Assembly: GCA_903892415.1 (NCBI GenBank)
Contig: CAITIQ010000148.1
Span: forward strand, 1 to 64,000
Direction of reading: 5' to 3'
Length of the DNA stretch: 64,000 bases
Source: an uncultured delta proteobacterium
Lineage (GTDB): Bacteria; Myxococcota_A; Polyangia; Polyangiales; Polyangiaceae
Shown here: piece by piece, positions 61,037 through 64,000 of the stretch
Layout of the letters: each line of letters begins with the position of its first letter
Numbering within the stretch: position 1 is the first letter of the stretch
Translations under genes and position numbers: made by a program
The notes under the pieces: model-generated
The model's database searches: none
What the model was told of the DNA's origin: nothing
Seen by the model: only the letters and a program-made list of their open reading frames with translations

Positions 61037-62146
61037 ATGCGTCGTACCTTCGCCATGCTTGGGCTTGTCTTCGCCGGTGCCTTTGGAGCCTTCAGTTGCG
61101 CAGCTGGCAGCGATGATAACGAGGACTGCCCGATAGGCAGCGAGAAGTGCGCCTGCACCGAGGGCGGCAGCTGTGACGCTGGCCTCACCTGCTTGAGCGA
61201 CACCTGCGTCAACCCGAATGGCGGGGGAAGTGGACCCGGCCCGGGCCCAGGACCGGGTGGTGCTGGCGGTAGCGGTGGCGCAGCTATCGGTGGCTCGTCA
61301 GCCGGTGGCTTCAACGCCAGCGGTGGAAGTTCTCCGTGCGACTCCGGTTGCAGCAAAATCGACGTGCTGTTCGCGATGGATGGGTCGGGCTCGATGGCCG
61401 AGGAGATCGGCGCGCTCTCGACGACGCAGGCCTTTGCCGAGGTTGTATCCGCGTTGGCGGCGGTGAACTGCGGGGACATCGACTACCGCATTGGCGTCAC
61501 CGACGACAACGACGGTGGCTTCCTCGTTCCGAGCGGCTGGCCCGCCAATCAGAAGCCCTGGTTTGATTCGACCATGCTCGATGACGCTGCGATGGCGCAG
61601 GCCTTCACCGGTGCGGCCAATCAAGTGATCTCCGGGTCGGGGACCGAAGCCGGCTGCGAACATGTGCTCTCTTCCTCGGTGGATTTGTTGCAGGGCGACA
61701 CCACCGGCTTTTTGCGGGATGACGCGCTGCTCGTGCTGATCTTCGTCACCGACGTTGATGACTACGGCGCCTACGACAACGTCAACGGCAACAGCTGTGG
61801 CCTCGGTTGCACGGTGACCGGCGCGCCGGTGCAGACTCTTTACAACGACCTATTGGCGCTCAAAGGCAACGAGCCCAAGGCGCTGGCTGCGGTGGTGATC
61901 GCGGGGGACCCGACCATTTCTGGAGGCGTGAACTTCTGCAATCAACCGGGGACCTGCGGTTGCAACGGGCTTGATTGCTCGGTCTTTCACGCGACCCGAC
62001 TGTGGGACTTCGCCAACCTGCAAACCGGCCAAAACGGCTCGACCAGCAACCTGTGCGGCGGCCCGCAAACCGTACCCAACAGCGTGAAGGCCGCCTTCGA
62101 CGGCAACATCGATCTAGCGTGTCAGGGCTTCGAGCCGCCGCAGTGA
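61037..62146 (+). CDS. VWA-domain surface lipoprotein
   Basis: The 369-residue protein has a signal ending GAFSC (Cys21), a Cys-rich segment (CPIGSEKCACTEGGSC), a Gly/Pro-rich linker and a von Willebrand factor A-like domain. The domain starts KIDVLFAMDGSGSMAEE, where DGSGS is the metal-ion-dependent adhesion motif (DxSxS). Later acidic segments such as IFVTDVDDYG probably complete the site. It should bind a protein or metal at the surface. The 3' end overlaps the convergent beta-helix gene by 25 nt. Confidence 0.82.
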   Translation: MRRTFAMLGLVFAGAFGAFSCAAGSDDNEDCPIGSEKCACTEGGSCDAGLTCLSDTCVNPNGGGSGPGPGPGPGGAGGSGGAAIGGSSAGGFNASGGSSPCDSGCSKIDVLFAMDGSGSMAEEIGALSTTQAFAEVVSALAAVNCGDIDYRIGVTDDNDGGFLVPSGWPANQKPWFDSTMLDDAAMAQAFTGAANQVISGSGTEAGCEHVLSSSVDLLQGDTTGFLRDDALLVLIFVTDVDDYGAYDNVNGNSCGLGCTVTGAPVQTLYNDLLALKGNEPKALAAVVIAGDPTISGGVNFCNQPGTCGCNGLDCSVFHATRLWDFANLQTGQNGSTSNLCGGPQTVPNSVKAAFDGNIDLACQGFEPPQ

Positions 62147-63696
62147 CGCTTGCGTAGCCGCAGCAACATTGCGGCAAGCCCGGCTAACCACCAATTGCGC
62201 CCGCCCGAACTTGCGCTGGCGCTGCGGCAATCACAGCCGTCCGCCTCGTCGCTCGCGTCTCCCCCACCAGCACCTCCAGCCCCGCCTGCGGAGCCGCCGC
62301 CTGCGCTCGGGCCAGCCCCACCACTAGCGCTTCCGGCGCCAGCGCCGCTGCCACCGCTACCACTGCCGCCGCCGCTTCCAGCCCCACCGCTTCCACCCGG
62401 CGTCGGCAGCGGCTTGAAGCCGGCCTCCAAGGTCCAACCGGGGTTCCCCGCGGCGTCAAAGTTGTAGGCCCCAACGTCCAGCTGACCGTCTCGAGCCGTA
62501 CCGTTGAAATCGTCGCTCGCGAGGTGGGCAACGTCGGCCGCCCCGAGCAGCACCGAGCTCGGCGAGGGGAAAACGTCGTTGGGCGGAGCTCCCGAAAAGC
62601 TCGCTGCGACGAAGTCGGCCAGCGTGCCAGTGGCGGTGAAACCAGCGCTGACGCCCTGCAATGAACCAACGCCAACATTGCCGCTCACCGTCACGCCGGC
62701 GAGGTCCCCGGTCACGCGCAGCGCGTTGCCGTTTTGCGCGTACAGCGCGTTATTGGCGATCAACACCGAGCCGACGATGCCGTCCGAACGCAGGGCGTCC
62801 CCGCTCACTTTGAGTACGGTGTTGTGCACGATCTCGATGTTGGCGGGCTCGCCGCTTTGGTGTGGCTGATTGCGAATACCGTCGGCGGCGGCGCTCAAGA
62901 TGATGTTGTTGCGAATGACCACGTCGGCGGCGGATTGAATGCCGTGATCGCCGCAGCCCCACATGGCATTGCGCTCGATGATGTTGGGCGGGCCGTTGCC
63001 TAGGGTGCTGTAGGTGATGATGCAGGGGTAGCCGGTGTCGTGGATCACGTTGTCACGCACGATATTGCCGTAGCTGCCCTCCTTGATCTCGATGCCGTCA
63101 CCCTGATCCACCGTCGGGCCGTTGGTGTCGTGGATCCAGTTGCCCTCGATCAAGCTGTCGTGGAACTGACAGTCGTTGTTGTTGCAGCCGAGGTACATGC
63201 CTTCTCCGACGCCGCCGGTGTCATGGATGTGGTTGCGGCGCAGGATGATGCCTGCGTAGTCCACGCCGCTGTCATTGACGCTGATCGCGTTCGCCCCGGT
63301 GTGGTGAATATGGCAATCCTCGACCGTGATGAAGCTGCCTGTCTGTACGCGGATCCCGCGGGAACCGCCGGTGAATTCGAGCCCGCGAAACTCCAAGTAA
63401 GAGCCGAGCACGTTGACGATGTTCTGCTCCGCCTGCTGTTCAATCACCGGCACTTCACCGTCCTTGGCGCGAATGACGATCGGTTGACCGGCCGTCCCCG
63501 AAACCGCGATCTCGAAGTAACCGCTGAGGACATAACTCCCACCGCCGAGCAACAGTTCATCCCCCGGCACCAGCGCCTGGATCGCCGTCGCTAGGTTGTC
63601 AGCCGGTCCGATCTCGTAGCTTGTCGCAAGCGCCTCCTGTGCCCAAACCAGGGAGAGTGAGCTGAGGGCAGCGCCAAATCGGAAAAAGCGGGACAT
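62122..63696 (-). CDS. Right-handed beta-helix surface protein with MYXO-CTERM sorting tail
   Basis: The 524-residue protein has a Sec signal (EALATSYEI) and a parallel beta-helix domain with right-handed repeats such as LEFRGLEFTGGSRGIRV, ILRRNHIHDTGG, NIVRDNVIHDTGY and ANIEIVHNTVL. A Gly/Ser/Ala-rich linker of about 55 residues follows. The tail (486-524) has the Cys signature DGCDC, a short membrane helix (WWLAGLAAMLL) and a basic end (RLRKRH), which is the MYXO-CTERM plan. Myxosortases are predicted to cut it for surface anchoring. The start has TATCCT 6 nt upstream. Confidence 0.88.
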   Translation of the reverse strand: MSRFFRFGAALSSLSLVWAQEALATSYEIGPADNLATAIQALVPGDELLLGGGSYVLSGYFEIAVSGTAGQPIVIRAKDGEVPVIEQQAEQNIVNVLGSYLEFRGLEFTGGSRGIRVQTGSFITVEDCHIHHTGANAISVNDSGVDYAGIILRRNHIHDTGGVGEGMYLGCNNNDCQFHDSLIEGNWIHDTNGPTVDQGDGIEIKEGSYGNIVRDNVIHDTGYPCIITYSTLGNGPPNIIERNAMWGCGDHGIQSAADVVIRNNIILSAAADGIRNQPHQSGEPANIEIVHNTVLKVSGDALRSDGIVGSVLIANNALYAQNGNALRVTGDLAGVTVSGNVGVGSLQGVSAGFTATGTLADFVAASFSGAPPNDVFPSPSSVLLGAADVAHLASDDFNGTARDGQLDVGAYNFDAAGNPGWTLEAGFKPLPTPGGSGGAGSGGGSGSGGSGAGAGSASGGAGPSAGGGSAGGAGGAGGGDASDEADGCDCRSASASSGGRNWWLAGLAAMLLRLRKRHCGGSKP

Positions 63697-63702
63697 GGGC
63701 GC

Positions 63703-63708
63703 AGGATA
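63703..63708 (-). promoter_or_regulatory. Predicted leaderless -10 element (TATCCT)
   Basis: On the minus strand TATCCT is followed by GCGCCC and then ATG 63696. The transcript would start on the start codon. No Shine-Dalgarno sequence is seen. Confidence 0.5.
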
Positions 63709-63861
63709 GTCCGACCGGGGACTCGCAAGCCATCACGGCGGGCCAGGCTCTCATCCAAAAAAAGTTTGAGCCGGTGAAGAAAGTGGGCGACACCGGCGAA
63801 AGGTGCTCGTCATCTTTGAGGACAGCCCAAAGAACGAGCTGTCGCTCAAGGAGACAAGTTC

Positions 63862-64000
63862 ATGAAGTCCGCGATGTTTGCCCGACCGGTTGCCGTTGTT
63901 CTCGCCGTTTCACTGTTTTCGCTCGTCGGCTGCAAGAAGGGCCCGGCGCTCGAGGAGATGAAGAAGGTTGAAGAGGCCTGCGCCGCGAAAGACAAAGAGA
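63862..64000 (+). CDS. Lipoprotein, N-terminal part only
   Basis: The gene runs off the window. The visible 46 residues show a lipoprotein signal ending FSLVGC (Cys24), then a helical charged segment (KKGPALEEMKKVEEACAAKD). AAGGAG (63848-63853) lies 8 nt before the ATG, a clear Shine-Dalgarno site unlike the leaderless genes nearby. The function cannot be told. Confidence 0.7.
   Translation, partial: MKSAMFARPVAVVLAVSLFSLVGCKKGPALEEMKKVEEACAAKDKE

Noticed and set aside
62139-62154. Fourth stop-in-loop hairpin at the VWA/beta-helix junction (CGCA/TGCG)
   Set aside because: The stem is only 4 bp, too weak to count with the three clear cases.
1-64000. Mobile elements, tRNA-borne attachment sites or a genomic island
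   Set aside because: I found no transposase, integrase, tRNA or terminal repeat, and base composition looks even by eye.

Overview
The window reads as part of a chromosome from a myxobacterium-like member of Myxococcota, most likely order Polyangiales. The reasons are the high GC content, four Hanks-type serine/threonine kinases with different tails, a dozen lipoproteins whose lipobox Cys is often followed by a Gly/Ser-rich linker, Cys-rich surface proteins, a MYXO-CTERM sorting tail and an ECF sigma/NrsF-type anti-sigma pair. I see no rRNA, tRNA, CRISPR array, prophage, transposase or integron. The assignment rests on family content only, because no marker gene is present.

Layout. 1-8750: the end of a CPBP intramembrane protease coupled to a HAD phosphatase, a beta-helix lipoprotein, an unknown membrane protein, phosphatidylserine synthase (pssA), NAD synthetase (nadE), and an MpaB-type oxygenase coupled to a lipoprotein. 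8845-17536: a Cys-rich lipoprotein, a GH35-like beta-galactosidase, rmlC with an amidohydrolase, a Ser/Thr kinase, a zinc-ribbon membrane protein and pckA. 17844-24997: an SH3 protein, a lipoprotein, a ddl operon, a TPR protein and a VanW-family protein. 25116-29194: a REC-EAL c-di-GMP phosphodiesterase, a polytopic kinase and a KirBac potassium channel. 29407-34418: a GH13 alpha-amylase with a LamB-like porin, and a TPR protein. 34506-43212: a Cys-rich lipoprotein, the sigma/anti-sigma pair, a kinase with a repeat ectodomain, phosphonopyruvate decarboxylase and a fourth kinase. 43370-51741: two metallophosphoesterases, fetAB, a CTP-dependent lipid kinase-like protein, an MsbA-like exporter and a membrane-anchored GspE-like ATPase with a PEGA partner. 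51770-64000: lipoproteins, a CotH/MopE-like/C-type-lectin protein, a GNAT pair, prmC with a phosphohexomutase, a repeat-bearing outer-membrane protein, a VWA lipoprotein and a MYXO-CTERM beta-helix protein.

How genes work together. Start/stop overlaps (ATGA, GTGA or TTGA) link CPBP-HAD, lipoprotein-MpaB, amidohydrolase-rmlC, sigma-anti-sigma, fetA-fetB, GspE-PEGA, phosphohexomutase-prmC and the GNAT pair. The porin-amylase pair looks like a maltodextrin uptake unit. The four kinases, REC-EAL protein and sigma pair make this a signalling-rich stretch, but no kinase substrate can be read from sequence.

The most interesting non-coding signal is a TAnnnT hexamer placed exactly 6 nt before the start codon of many genes, which predicts leaderless mRNAs. 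Three tail-to-tail gene pairs share a hairpin that holds a stop codon in its loop. There are also a nested structured element before the sigma gene and an orphan plus-strand terminator that may mark a small RNA.
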